Of a stretch of 50,699 nucleotides of DNA, positions 8,976 through 18,233 are shown piece by piece. The stretch is from a virus. The notes beneath the pieces are model-generated. The model ran no database searches and had not been told where the DNA came from. It saw only the letters and a list, made by a program, of their open reading frames with translations. Positions within the stretch are counted from its first letter, which is position 1. Each line of letters starts with the position of its first letter. Location: IMG/VR virus record IMGVR_UViG_3300032931_000563, positions 1-50,699 of that record, one strand, 5' to 3'. A program made the translations under genes and the position numbers.

Positions 8976-11525
8976 ATGGACCTACTGCACAACAAATTCC
9001 GGTCGGGTGAGTTGAGTCCGGCGATGGCCGGGGCGGTGGACTCGCCCGCCTACAATCAGGGCTGCGCCGTATTGGAGAGTTTCGTCCTCCTGCCCGTGAC
9101 CGGTGTGACGAAGTGTCCCGGCCTCAAGTACAAGGAGTCCGTGAAGGACCACGGCGACGTGACGATCTTAGTCGGCTGCCAGTTCGGCAAGAGCGACCGG
9201 TACATCCTGGAGTTCGGCGATCTCTACATGCGGGTCTACACCGACGGCGCGCAGGTCGATTCCGGGGGACTGCCCTACGCGAAAGTGACTCCCTATCCCT
9301 CTTCCGTCCTGTACGAACTGGTCTTCGCCGCTTCCCAGGACGCCATTTACATCTACCACGGCAGCTACGAGACCCGCGTACTGACCCGGACGGCCGACGA
9401 CGACTGGACGATTGAGGAAGCGGATTTCCGGCATGGACCCCTATTGGCCGAGAATACGGACATCAATCTGACGATCACGCCCAGCGACGTGACGGGAGAC
9501 ATCACACTGCTGGCATCCGATGACCTGTTTGAGGAAGGACACATCGGCTCCGTGATGAAGATCGGTTACAGCGCCGTCGATGCGACTCTCTCGAAGATTT
9601 TCTATGCGACCCTCGACCCGAATCAGGTGAGCGACATTGCAGTGGTTGCCAAGGGTTCGCAGATCGTCTACTCCAGCTCGGACATCGGGTCCTTTACGGG
9701 CAGTGTCTACTTTGAGCGGAGTCTGGATGCCGGAACCACATGGGAAACCGTCGAGAAAGCCACTGTTCCTGCAAATATCGGCAATACGATCAGCTCAACG
9801 GACATGGATGCGATCTATCGCTTTCGGGCCGAGAATCTCGCTGATATTTTGGCGCCGTGCGGCTATAGTTGCACGGCGGCAATCACGGCTCCGGCAAATG
9901 GGACGGTCTACGGTTACGTCGAGATCACTGACGTGACCGATGCCAAGAACGCCGACGCCACAGTGACGGCGACTCTGGGAGCCGCCGAAGCGACACACAA
10001 ATGGTCCCAGTCAGCGTGGAGTGGCGAGAACGGCTACCCTGCCTGCGGAGTCATGCACGAGCAGCGCCTGTTCTCGGCGGCGACGGACGATCAACCGATG
10101 ACTCTGTGGTTCGGCAGGACGTTCCTCACGGCCAGCGACTATCTCGTCATGCTGGCGGGCACGAACGACTCGGACGCCGGCGGACGCAGCATCCCCCATC
10201 CCGGCTCGATCCAGTGGATGATCTCCACCTGGCTCCTGCTGATCGGAACGGACACCGGCATCTTCAAGGGATACGGCTCGACTACCGAGCAGCCCATCAC
10301 GCCCTCCAACTGCCACATCGTCGGCCAGTGCCCCACCGGGGCTTGCCGACTGCCGCCCATCCCCATTGCCGGGCAAATCGTCTACGGGGGGATCAATGCG
10401 CGGCGAGTCTATGAGATCGTCTACAGCGACGACACGCGGATGTACGACCCGGAAGACCTCACCGAGTTCGCCGAGCACGTCACGGCCGGGGGAATCGTTC
10501 AGTGGGCCTTCCAGCAGCAGCCCTACCCCATCCTCTGGGCGGTCACGGCCGACGGCGCGCTGATCGGCTGCACTCGTGATAAGAGGACCGACCTCAAAGG
10601 CTGGTTCCGCAGAACGACGGACGGTCTGGTCGAGAGCGTGGCGGTCATTCCCGGCGATACCCAGGATGAAGTCTGGTGCGTCGTCAAGCGGACCATCGGA
10701 GTCTCGAGTTACCGCTTCGTGGAGCAGATGCAACCCTTCGAGTGGGGCACGGAGCAGCGGGACTGTTTCTTCGTGGACTCCGGGGTGACGTGGGACGGCG
10801 GGGCCGCCAAGACAGTCACCGGAATCACCGTGGACCCTGTAACGAATCGAGTGACCGTCGCCGCCGCGTTGCACGGCTTCTCGAATGCGTATAAGGTGCG
10901 ATTGGCCGGCGTGGTCGGTATGACGGAAGTCAACGGCTGCGTCTACACGGTCGCCGACGCGGCGGCCGGCACGTTCGTTCTCCGGACCAGCGACGGAGGC
11001 TCCTACGTGGATGGGTCCGCCTTCAGCGAGTATGAATCCGGGGGGACCGCCGAGCGAGTCGCCAATAGCATCGCCGTGGCGCACCTGGAGGACGAAACCC
11101 TGGCCATTCTCCGGGACGGATTGGCGACGACGGGAGTAGTGGCCGGCGGAGTCGTGGCGTTCGGAGATACCGACGACTGCTATTTCAATACGATCCACGC
11201 GGGCTTGCCCATCCCAGCCGTTCTGGAGCCGATGTGGCCTGAAGTCATGCTGCCGACGGGCGTGAGTCTCGGCCGCAAACGGAAGATCACCTACCAGGGT
11301 ATTCAGGTCTATAACTCGCTGGGTGGCACGATGGGTGACGCCCAGAAGCAAACCGCTATCGAGTATCGTGAGCCCGACCAGATCAATCCCGATCCGGACA
11401 ACCTGCACACGGGGTTCTACGAGGGTTCGGCTTCCGGTGAATGGTTGACCAAAACGCGAATCCGAATCGAGAATTCGGACCCGTATCCAATGACCGTACT
11501 GGCGATTCGTTTCGCAATGGAGTGA
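8976..11525 (+). CDS. tail tubular protein B / tail nozzle (gp12-like)
   Basis: 849 aa. The N-terminus with NKFRSGELSPAMAGAVDSPAY and VTGVTKCPGLKY is diagnostic for the podovirus nozzle family, which forms the distal tail tube. Strand-rich throughout. The segment GMTEVNGCVYTVADAAAGTFV near residue 650 is a domain often seen in these proteins. Length is typical for the family. Tubular A lies immediately upstream. Confidence 0.9.
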   Translation: MDLLHNKFRSGELSPAMAGAVDSPAYNQGCAVLESFVLLPVTGVTKCPGLKYKESVKDHGDVTILVGCQFGKSDRYILEFGDLYMRVYTDGAQVDSGGLPYAKVTPYPSSVLYELVFAASQDAIYIYHGSYETRVLTRTADDDWTIEEADFRHGPLLAENTDINLTITPSDVTGDITLLASDDLFEEGHIGSVMKIGYSAVDATLSKIFYATLDPNQVSDIAVVAKGSQIVYSSSDIGSFTGSVYFERSLDAGTTWETVEKATVPANIGNTISSTDMDAIYRFRAENLADILAPCGYSCTAAITAPANGTVYGYVEITDVTDAKNADATVTATLGAAEATHKWSQSAWSGENGYPACGVMHEQRLFSAATDDQPMTLWFGRTFLTASDYLVMLAGTNDSDAGGRSIPHPGSIQWMISTWLLLIGTDTGIFKGYGSTTEQPITPSNCHIVGQCPTGACRLPPIPIAGQIVYGGINARRVYEIVYSDDTRMYDPEDLTEFAEHVTAGGIVQWAFQQQPYPILWAVTADGALIGCTRDKRTDLKGWFRRTTDGLVESVAVIPGDTQDEVWCVVKRTIGVSSYRFVEQMQPFEWGTEQRDCFFVDSGVTWDGGAAKTVTGITVDPVTNRVTVAAALHGFSNAYKVRLAGVVGMTEVNGCVYTVADAAAGTFVLRTSDGGSYVDGSAFSEYESGGTAERVANSIAVAHLEDETLAILRDGLATTGVVAGGVVAFGDTDDCYFNTIHAGLPIPAVLEPMWPEVMLPTGVSLGRKRKITYQGIQVYNSLGGTMGDAQKQTAIEYREPDQINPDPDNLHTGFYEGSASGEWLTKTRIRIENSDPYPMTVLAIRFAME

Positions 11526-11530
11526 CGATT

Positions 11531-12100
11531 ATGGCAGGTGGCGCAGCAGCAGGAATCGCAATTGCGAATACCGTTATAGATATCGGGGCCTATTCGGCAC
11601 AGACCGACGCCCTGCGCGCCCAGGCGAAGGGGTACGAGTATCAGGAGAAGTATTATCTGGAACAGGGGGCCAGGGCACTGAAACAAGCCTACGAGACGGC
11701 TCAGGACGTTGCCATTGAAGGCCAGGCGGAAATGGGAGAGATGACAGCCGCGTTCGGCAAGCAGGGCAGTCTCCTGGAGGGCAGTCCCTTGCTGGTGATC
11801 GCGGAGGCGGTGGACCGTATCTTCAAGAACACATCGCGGATCATCGAGCAGGGTTGGGCCGACTATCGCTCCTATTTCTGGGCGTACAGGACGGCGCACA
11901 TGAACAAAGAGGCGGTGCAGAGCGCGGAAACGGCGGCCGGATGGCAGTTGGCTGGCAATATCGTCAATGACTGGGCTTCGGCCTATGGCATGGGCGGCGG
12001 GGGCAAGGACAGGGGCGGCCAAGCAGGTTCAATATCGGGGGCCACGCCGCAGTCATCGTCCTACAATCAACCGATCTCCGGTCAAAAGGTGTACGCGTAA
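11531..12100 (+). CDS. internal virion protein (gp14-like position)
   Basis: 189 aa. A hydrophobic Gly/Ala-rich N-terminus (AGGAAAGIAIANTV) is followed by a long helical part (QAKGYEYQEKYYLEQGARALKQAYE) and a QGSLLEGSPLLVIAEAV segment, as in the small internal virion proteins that help form the DNA-ejection channel. The C-terminus is Gly/Ser-rich. Its stop shares a base with the next start (TAATG), so the pair is coupled. The call is from position and pattern. Confidence 0.7.
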   Translation: MAGGAAAGIAIANTVIDIGAYSAQTDALRAQAKGYEYQEKYYLEQGARALKQAYETAQDVAIEGQAEMGEMTAAFGKQGSLLEGSPLLVIAEAVDRIFKNTSRIIEQGWADYRSYFWAYRTAHMNKEAVQSAETAAGWQLAGNIVNDWASAYGMGGGGKDRGGQAGSISGATPQSSSYNQPISGQKVYA

Positions 12101-13599
12101 TGGCAGTCGTCGCGAGATATAGCAAGAAAGCGCCGCCGGCGGGTCCTGCGCAGGGGCCGGGTCCCCAGCACGTCTGGGACTATTCCGGGCAGGCGTGGAC
12201 GAGGGCGTTTGCTACCGCCAAGAGCGCCTTGAACCGAATTCAGGACGCGATCCAGACGACGGACATGGCCGCCCGCGTGGCGGCGTTCGATGAGGCCGTG
12301 GGAATGGCCGAGATCGAAGTGTCCAGGAATCCGGACAGTCAGCAGCGGCAGCAACTGTTCGACGCCGCCCTGGACCGGGCGCAGCAGAAGGCGACGGAAG
12401 GCGCCATGCTCGGGGTCGAGGGCGACGCCCAACTCATGGCGCACCTGGGCCACAAGGCGATGCAGGCTCGGATCGGATTTGCGAGAAACGAGTTGGGCCT
12501 CCAGATGGCGGAACTGCTGTCCAAGGCCGAGTTCGCAAAAGAGAGAATGCTTCTCTCAGGTGATGAGGCGGGTCACCGTGGCTTGATGAACGATCTGCTC
12601 TCGCAAAATGCGATCTCGAAGGGAATCGCAGATGAAGAAATCAGCCGGTTCCCCGCCGATAGCCGACTCTCCAGGGCCTTTGTCAACGTCAACCGCAATC
12701 CGCAAGACGCCGTCGATGATATGAAGGCTCTGCTCGGCGATGAAACGATCACCGAGGATCAGAGGACTCGCGGCAACCGGATCGCTTCGATGGCCCAGAA
12801 CACACTGGACGGCCGCAAGAAGAAGTTCGATTTCCTGTCGGAGCAGCAGAGGCGCAAAGCCGTTCTGGGAATCCTGGGCAAGATCGACGCCGGCGACGAA
12901 ACGGCCACCGGCGATATCCTTAGCGCGGACGCACTTCGTCTACCGCCCGGATCGACCCAGGTGGATCAGGTCCGTCTGTCTCAGTGGAACGCCAACCGAA
13001 CGAAAGAGGTCGAGACGGAGTATGACGCGGCCCTTCGTCTTCTGAATGAAGCTGTCACGGCCTCATCTTCGCCGGACTCCTACGAATTCAGGACGAAACT
13101 GGCTGAGGCCCGGTACGGTGACAAGGCTGTGTTGAATCAGAACGCCTACGAGTCCATCCGGGGAATTCTGGATAAGGGGTACAAGGCGCACGAGTCCGCC
13201 GCCCTGCAAGTCGGTCTCAAGGCAATCGAGAATCAGACGAAGTTCCAATACGGCCTCGGCATCTATGGCGGCGGCGGAGCCCGTGTTTCGACCCCGCCCG
13301 AGGACAGAGTCGTTCAGTCCCGCAACCTGTTATCCTGGTTCGATGAGGAACGGCAGGCGGGCCGAACGCCCGACGCCCAAAAGACGCTGGCGAAAGCCCT
13401 GGAGTCGCGCCTGGGAGAGCAGAGCAGGCCGCTGCCGAAGATCGAGTCCTCGGAAAAGACCCATCCCCTCAACGAGACTGAGCTTCCGGGGGACCTGAGA
13501 CAGATGATCGACATCGCACGCCGCAATGGATGGTCGGATGACCAGATCATGGATACCGACGAGTGGAAGGCGTTCAAGATCGGCAAGGGAGAGAAGTGA
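12100..13599 (+). CDS. internal virion protein (gp15-like position)
   Basis: 499 aa, almost wholly helical and soluble, with an opening rich in Pro/Gly. Large helical proteins in this slot, between the small internal protein and the giant one, are core proteins ejected into the host at infection (T7 gp15 type). No catalytic motif recognised. The stop overlaps the next start (TGATG). Confidence 0.68.
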   Translation: MAVVARYSKKAPPAGPAQGPGPQHVWDYSGQAWTRAFATAKSALNRIQDAIQTTDMAARVAAFDEAVGMAEIEVSRNPDSQQRQQLFDAALDRAQQKATEGAMLGVEGDAQLMAHLGHKAMQARIGFARNELGLQMAELLSKAEFAKERMLLSGDEAGHRGLMNDLLSQNAISKGIADEEISRFPADSRLSRAFVNVNRNPQDAVDDMKALLGDETITEDQRTRGNRIASMAQNTLDGRKKKFDFLSEQQRRKAVLGILGKIDAGDETATGDILSADALRLPPGSTQVDQVRLSQWNANRTKEVETEYDAALRLLNEAVTASSSPDSYEFRTKLAEARYGDKAVLNQNAYESIRGILDKGYKAHESAALQVGLKAIENQTKFQYGLGIYGGGGARVSTPPEDRVVQSRNLLSWFDEERQAGRTPDAQKTLAKALESRLGEQSRPLPKIESSEKTHPLNETELPGDLRQMIDIARRNGWSDDQIMDTDEWKAFKIGKGEK

Positions 13600-16500
13600 T
13601 GCCTACACTCATGGACATGACTTCCAGGAAACCGACCCTCGCGGAAATGGGCATGCGGTCGCCAACCGAGCCGGACGCCCAGAGCATCGCAAATGCCTGG
13701 CTCGACACGGACGCCGATTTCTCCATCGCCTCGATGCCGACCGTGGATCAGCAGGCGAAGGATGCGATGGCGATTGCCTCGCAGTACCACGTTCCGGTCG
13801 AGCAGGCCATCGGACTCGCGCAGTACCATACCTGGTCTGGCGATATCGCCAATGCGATAAACAAAGGCAATCTCCAGCTTGTCAAAGGGCTGCTCCGTCT
13901 CGGCAGCGGCGCAATCAACCAGCCGAGGGTCTGGGATGTCATGGCGATGGGGACAGCGCCAATGGACACTTCGGGAATGATTGATACCCAGCCCCGAAAA
14001 CCAGACGAGGAGATCGAAGACCCGCTCGAAACTGCCGCCAGGGGAATTGGCGAACTGATTGCGACGCATCCGGAGTGGGATTCCGAGCCTCCGAAGAATG
14101 TCGTGGACCTGCTGACCCATCCTCGAAAACTGACGGTCGCATTGGCTTCCTCCATGCCTCAACTGGCGGCGGCGGGGCTTCTGACGGCTACTGGACATCC
14201 CGTGGCCGCCGCAGCGCTGGTCTACGCCTCTGAAGGGGAGCAGGCATACGACTACGTTATCGCCAACGCTGGGACGGTGGAGGAAGGCAAACAGGCCCGG
14301 ATCATCTATGGCAGCGTCGCGGCGGCACTTGAGATGTTCCAGATCAGGACGGGAATCAAACTCGTCAAGGAGATGCGAAATCTCGTTATCGCAAAAGCGG
14401 CGAAGAAACTGACGGCGGAGGCGGCGGGCAAGGAAATCGGGCAAGGGCTTGCCAAGCGGTTTGTGCAGGAGACCGTCACGGAGATGATGCAGGGGGCCTG
14501 GCAGGAGAAGACGGGGCAGATGGTCGCTGGAATCGAGCGGCCAGGCGGCTGGGCCTACGTGGACCGCAGGCTGCAAGAGGCCACCATCGCTGGAGTCCTG
14601 ACCCTTACCGGCGCGGCCGGCGGCGCTAGCCTGGCGACTGTCTCCCGCGGCGTGTCGATAGGTGAGCCCATCACGACTCCCGACGGATGGACGAGCATTC
14701 GATTCCCCAATGAGGACGTGGCCGAGCAACAGGCGCTCCAGATGTGGTCCGTTGCCCAGCAGAAGGGCAATCTTGTTGAAATCAAGCGCGAGGGCAGCAC
14801 TGTGCGCTATCGCTCGCCACTGGAAGTCAAGCCAAGACCCAGCGCCGGACAGGCAGCACTCATCGCGAAAGAGGATGAATACTCCGCCCAACTGCTGGAA
14901 AAAGCGGAGACCGGGGACGAGCAGGCGTGGGATCAGTTGAATGACCTGGTCCAGAGACGAAATCTGCCTACCTACGAAGAACTTCTCGACCGGGCAATGG
15001 CCGGAGATACGGAGGCTGCCAATGAAATCCAGATCGGTCGCTACCGCTACGTACCCGGCGCCGGCAAGACTGAACCCACCGTACCAGCCGAAGGTGCTCC
15101 CGTTGTGGCAGGCGGCGCACCAGAGGTTGTCCAGGCTGCACAAGTCCAGCGGGAAGTTCCCGGTGCTGCGCCCCCCGGCGGTATGGCCGAACCCCGGCCT
15201 AACCTTCCGCAGGTCGTGGGTGAAGAGACTCCGGGAGCGACTGAGACGGTTGCGGGCAAAGAGTCGCCCATCGTGAAATTCCGGCAGATCGCTACGGAGG
15301 TCGAAAAGGCTATACCACCAGTCCCAGATGGATACACACGACTCTGGCGGGGCAACAGGGCGGGAGGCAAGGATACTGGGAATCCGAGTTATACAACCGC
15401 ACTGGACGGGGTTGCCCTTCCCTTCCAGGAAGCCTATGGCGGCAATCTGACCTATGTGGATGTACCGACGACCGACTTGTCGAAGTACACTGTTCGCGGT
15501 GGAGTTCCAGGCGAGGAATTCATTCTACCGAAAGACGTTGCCGGCCAGTCAAGGATAGTTGACCCAGGAATCCTTAGCCAGGCAAAAGCCAAGATCGGGC
15601 AACCCGCGACAGGGCAAGGGGCGACAGTGCCCGCCCAAGCGACGGGCACGGCCCTGCCCGAAACATCACAAGCCGGTCCCATCACGCGTGAGGAGAAGAA
15701 CTATCTCAAAGAAATGGGGTTTGCCGTCTCTGACATTCTGAAGATGGACCCGCGAGACGCCCGCGAGAAGATCCAGCTTCACCAGGCTGCCAGCCGTGGA
15801 GCCGGCGGATTCCTGCGATTCCGGTTCAACAAGGAGAAGCAGACGCAGGAGAAGATCGCACAGGCGATGAAGCATTTTGAGGACTGGCTTGCCAAGCAGG
15901 GTACGACGCCCGAAGAGGTTCTGGAGTTCGGTCCGGAGCCGCAGGACCCGGATGCCCCTACGAGGGAGCGGGCCTTCATCGAGACGTTGAAAGAGAACGA
16001 ACTCGTCGGCAAGGAGGCGCATGAAGAGTACCACGTCCGCCATACGGACACCCTGGCGATCAAGGCGGCGAATCTCGTGCGCGACGATCCGGCGGCGGCG
16101 GAGAAACGGGCGCGCAGAGGAGAGAACGACGGCGATGCCGCATGCGCGATCGAACTGCTCAAGGCATGGCGCAGACAGGCAGAGCAGGAGACCGATCCGA
16201 CCAAGAGAGCGGCCATCGAAGAGAAGGCGCTCGATCTTTCCTATGTCTCTGCAAGGTCCTTCACCGCGCATGGCCAGTACATCCAGGCAGCGACTATCGC
16301 CAGTCTCGACACCCCGGAGGGCATGATCCGCTTCGCGATCCGGACTATTGACGACTACAACGCCCACCACAAGAAGAATCAGTTGCCGAATCTCACTCCC
16401 GAGCAGATGAAGCACATCACCGACGAGATGGCGGCCATCGGAAAGCTGACGGACAATCTGGAGAAGGCCAGACGGCTCGGCCAGTTGACGGATTACGTGC

Positions 16501-18233
16501 ATGGTCTCGTTCCGTCTACCTGGTTCGATCAACTGATGTACGTCATTCGCGCCGGTATGCTGACGGGTCTCAAGACCCACGCGATCAACATCGGCTCCAA
16601 CACGATTCACATGGGCCTGGAGATCGTCAAGGACGTGCCCGCTGCTGGGATCGACAAGATGCTCGGACTCGTTTCCGGCAAGAGAACGACCTTCTTCACG
16701 GTCTCCGGGACGGGGGCTGGACTTTCCAAGGGCGGGAGAGAGGGTCTGACCTACTTTCGGACGGGCTGGAGCGAGCGCGATACGGTTGCCAACAAACTGG
16801 AGATGCGCGGGACGAAACTCTGGAGTCCAAAACTGCAATACGTTCTTCAGTGGGTCTATCGTTCGATGGGCGCGGAGGATCAGCCGTTCTATTACTGCGC
16901 CATGTATCGGTCCCTGGCCTCGTCCGCAGCGGCGCAGGCGTTCAACGACGGCCTGACGGGCGAAAAGGCGCAGGCCAGAGCCCAGGAACTACTCGACAAG
17001 CCGACTGAGGACATGGTGATCTGGTCATTGAAGGATGCCGAGATCGCCGTTTTTGCGAACCGCACGGCTCTGGGCGACGTTGCAGCCGCGATCATCCGAG
17101 GTCTCCCCGGGACGGCATTGATCGTCCCCTTCACCAGGACCCCGTCCGCCATTGCGATGCAGATTCTGAACTACACGCCGGTCGGGGCAGTCAAGGCCCT
17201 TGTCGAGAACGTCGCCAATTATGATCAGAGGGCTTTCTCTCAGGCGCTGGGGCGGTCTGTCACGGGTAGCGCCCTGCTGTGGCTTGGGTACGAGTTGTTC
17301 AAGTCCGGCCTGATGAGTCTCGACCGGCCGGAAACGGAGCGGGAACGCGAGTTGTGGAAAGTGGAGGGCAGGCAGGCGAACTCGATCCGAATCGGGAACG
17401 CTTGGCACTCGATCCAGGTGCTGGGCCCGGCCGGGATTGCGATGATGATCGGCGCCCATTTCGCATCCAAGCTCAAGGAGACCGGCAGTCCTACTCAGGC
17501 GATGGTTTCCGCCTGTGCCGGGGGCGGCAAATCGTTCAGCGAGCAGACTTTCCTTCGCGGCTTCAATGTGGCCGTCAGTGCACTGGTCGAGCCGGACAGA
17601 TCGCTCGAATCCTTCACGAGTTCGATGGCCGGAATGGTCGTACCGACGATCCTGGCCGATATCGCAAGGGCTACGGACAGAACCGAACGCAGAGTGACCG
17701 GACTGGGAGGCCAGAGAGTCATGTCCCGCTTCCCTGTGGCACGCTGGTATCTGGAGCCCTCGATTACGGTACTTGGCCAGGACCTTCCGCGATATGGAGG
17801 CAACATCATCCAGGTCATGGTCGATCCGACGAGGCCGTGCAAGGTCAAGCAGGATGTCGTCGTGGATGAAGTCCGCAGGCTGTGGGACCTGGGATATCGT
17901 ACGGCTGCCCCGACGCTCCTGGGGGACCGCAAGGGATACAAGGCCCTGACGGCGAACCAGAACACGGAACTATGGCGCAGGGCAGGCGAAGTCTCCTACG
18001 TGAAGATGTTCGAGTCCATGCGCAGTCCCGAATACCAGTATGTCAATGACGAGGCAAAGGCAAAACTGCTCGCCGACGCCGTCGAGGACGGGAAACTGCT
18101 CGCCAGGACTGAGATGGCCTATGCCCTTCTGTCTCCGATGGCGCCGGATCAACGTCTCAGGAAGATGTTCGAGCTGCGCGAATCAGGTCTGATCGTCAAC
18201 ACTGTGGCGCGCGAACTGGAGAAACTGCTATGA
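13599..18233 (+). CDS. giant internal virion / polyvalent protein with possible ADP-ribosyltransferase-like region
   Basis: 1544 aa, the largest gene. Its place matches T7 gp16, the ejected core protein. Hydrophobic stretches lie near residues 183-210 and 328-345. Residues about 570-655 hold TRLWRGNRAGG, SYTTALDG, LTYVDVPTTDLSKY and GVPGEEFILP in order, a pattern like ADP-ribosyltransferase folds (Arg in the first motif, a Ser/Thr strand, Glu-Glu near the end). Residues about 975-1280 (AGMLTGLKTHAINIGSNT onward) resemble a domain common in large phage polyvalent proteins. No lytic transglycosylase motif found. Starts further upstream would overlap the previous gene in another frame. Enzyme activity is inference. 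Confidence 0.72.
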   Translation: MPTLMDMTSRKPTLAEMGMRSPTEPDAQSIANAWLDTDADFSIASMPTVDQQAKDAMAIASQYHVPVEQAIGLAQYHTWSGDIANAINKGNLQLVKGLLRLGSGAINQPRVWDVMAMGTAPMDTSGMIDTQPRKPDEEIEDPLETAARGIGELIATHPEWDSEPPKNVVDLLTHPRKLTVALASSMPQLAAAGLLTATGHPVAAAALVYASEGEQAYDYVIANAGTVEEGKQARIIYGSVAAALEMFQIRTGIKLVKEMRNLVIAKAAKKLTAEAAGKEIGQGLAKRFVQETVTEMMQGAWQEKTGQMVAGIERPGGWAYVDRRLQEATIAGVLTLTGAAGGASLATVSRGVSIGEPITTPDGWTSIRFPNEDVAEQQALQMWSVAQQKGNLVEIKREGSTVRYRSPLEVKPRPSAGQAALIAKEDEYSAQLLEKAETGDEQAWDQLNDLVQRRNLPTYEELLDRAMAGDTEAANEIQIGRYRYVPGAGKTEPTVPAEGAPVVAGGAPEVVQAAQVQREVPGAAPPGGMAEPRPNLPQVVGEETPGATETVAGKESPIVKFRQIATEVEKAIPPVPDGYTRLWRGNRAGGKDTGNPSYTTALDGVALPFQEAYGGNLTYVDVPTTDLSKYTVRGGVPGEEFILPKDVAGQSRIVDPGILSQAKAKIGQPATGQGATVPAQATGTALPETSQAGPITREEKNYLKEMGFAVSDILKMDPRDAREKIQLHQAASRGAGGFLRFRFNKEKQTQEKIAQAMKHFEDWLAKQGTTPEEVLEFGPEPQDPDAPTRERAFIETLKENELVGKEAHEEYHVRHTDTLAIKAANLVRDDPAAAEKRARRGENDGDAACAIELLKAWRRQAEQETDPTKRAAIEEKALDLSYVSARSFTAHGQYIQAATIASLDTPEGMIRFAIRTIDDYNAHHKKNQLPNLTPEQMKHITDEMAAIGKLTDNLEKARRLGQLTDYVHGLVPSTWFDQLMYVIRAGMLTGLKTHAINIGSNTIHMGLEIVKDVPAAGIDKMLGLVSGKRTTFFTVSGTGAGLSKGGREGLTYFRTGWSERDTVANKLEMRGTKLWSPKLQYVLQWVYRSMGAEDQPFYYCAMYRSLASSAAAQAFNDGLTGEKAQARAQELLDKPTEDMVIWSLKDAEIAVFANRTALGDVAAAIIRGLPGTALIVPFTRTPSAIAMQILNYTPVGAVKALVENVANYDQRAFSQALGRSVTGSALLWLGYELFKSGLMSLDRPETERERELWKVEGRQANSIRIGNAWHSIQVLGPAGIAMMIGAHFASKLKETGSPTQAMVSACAGGGKSFSEQTFLRGFNVAVSALVEPDRSLESFTSSMAGMVVPTILADIARATDRTERRVTGLGGQRVMSRFPVARWYLEPSITVLGQDLPRYGGNIIQVMVDPTRPCKVKQDVVVDEVRRLWDLGYRTAAPTLLGDRKGYKALTANQNTELWRRAGEVSYVKMFESMRSPEYQYVNDEAKAKLLADAVEDGKLLARTEMAYALLSPMAPDQRLRKMFELRESGLIVNTVARELEKLL

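Noticed and set aside
10011-11408. 465-aa minus frame under the tail nozzle gene
   Set aside because: The plus strand has a clear nozzle family match over the same DNA; the antisense frame is an artefact of high GC.
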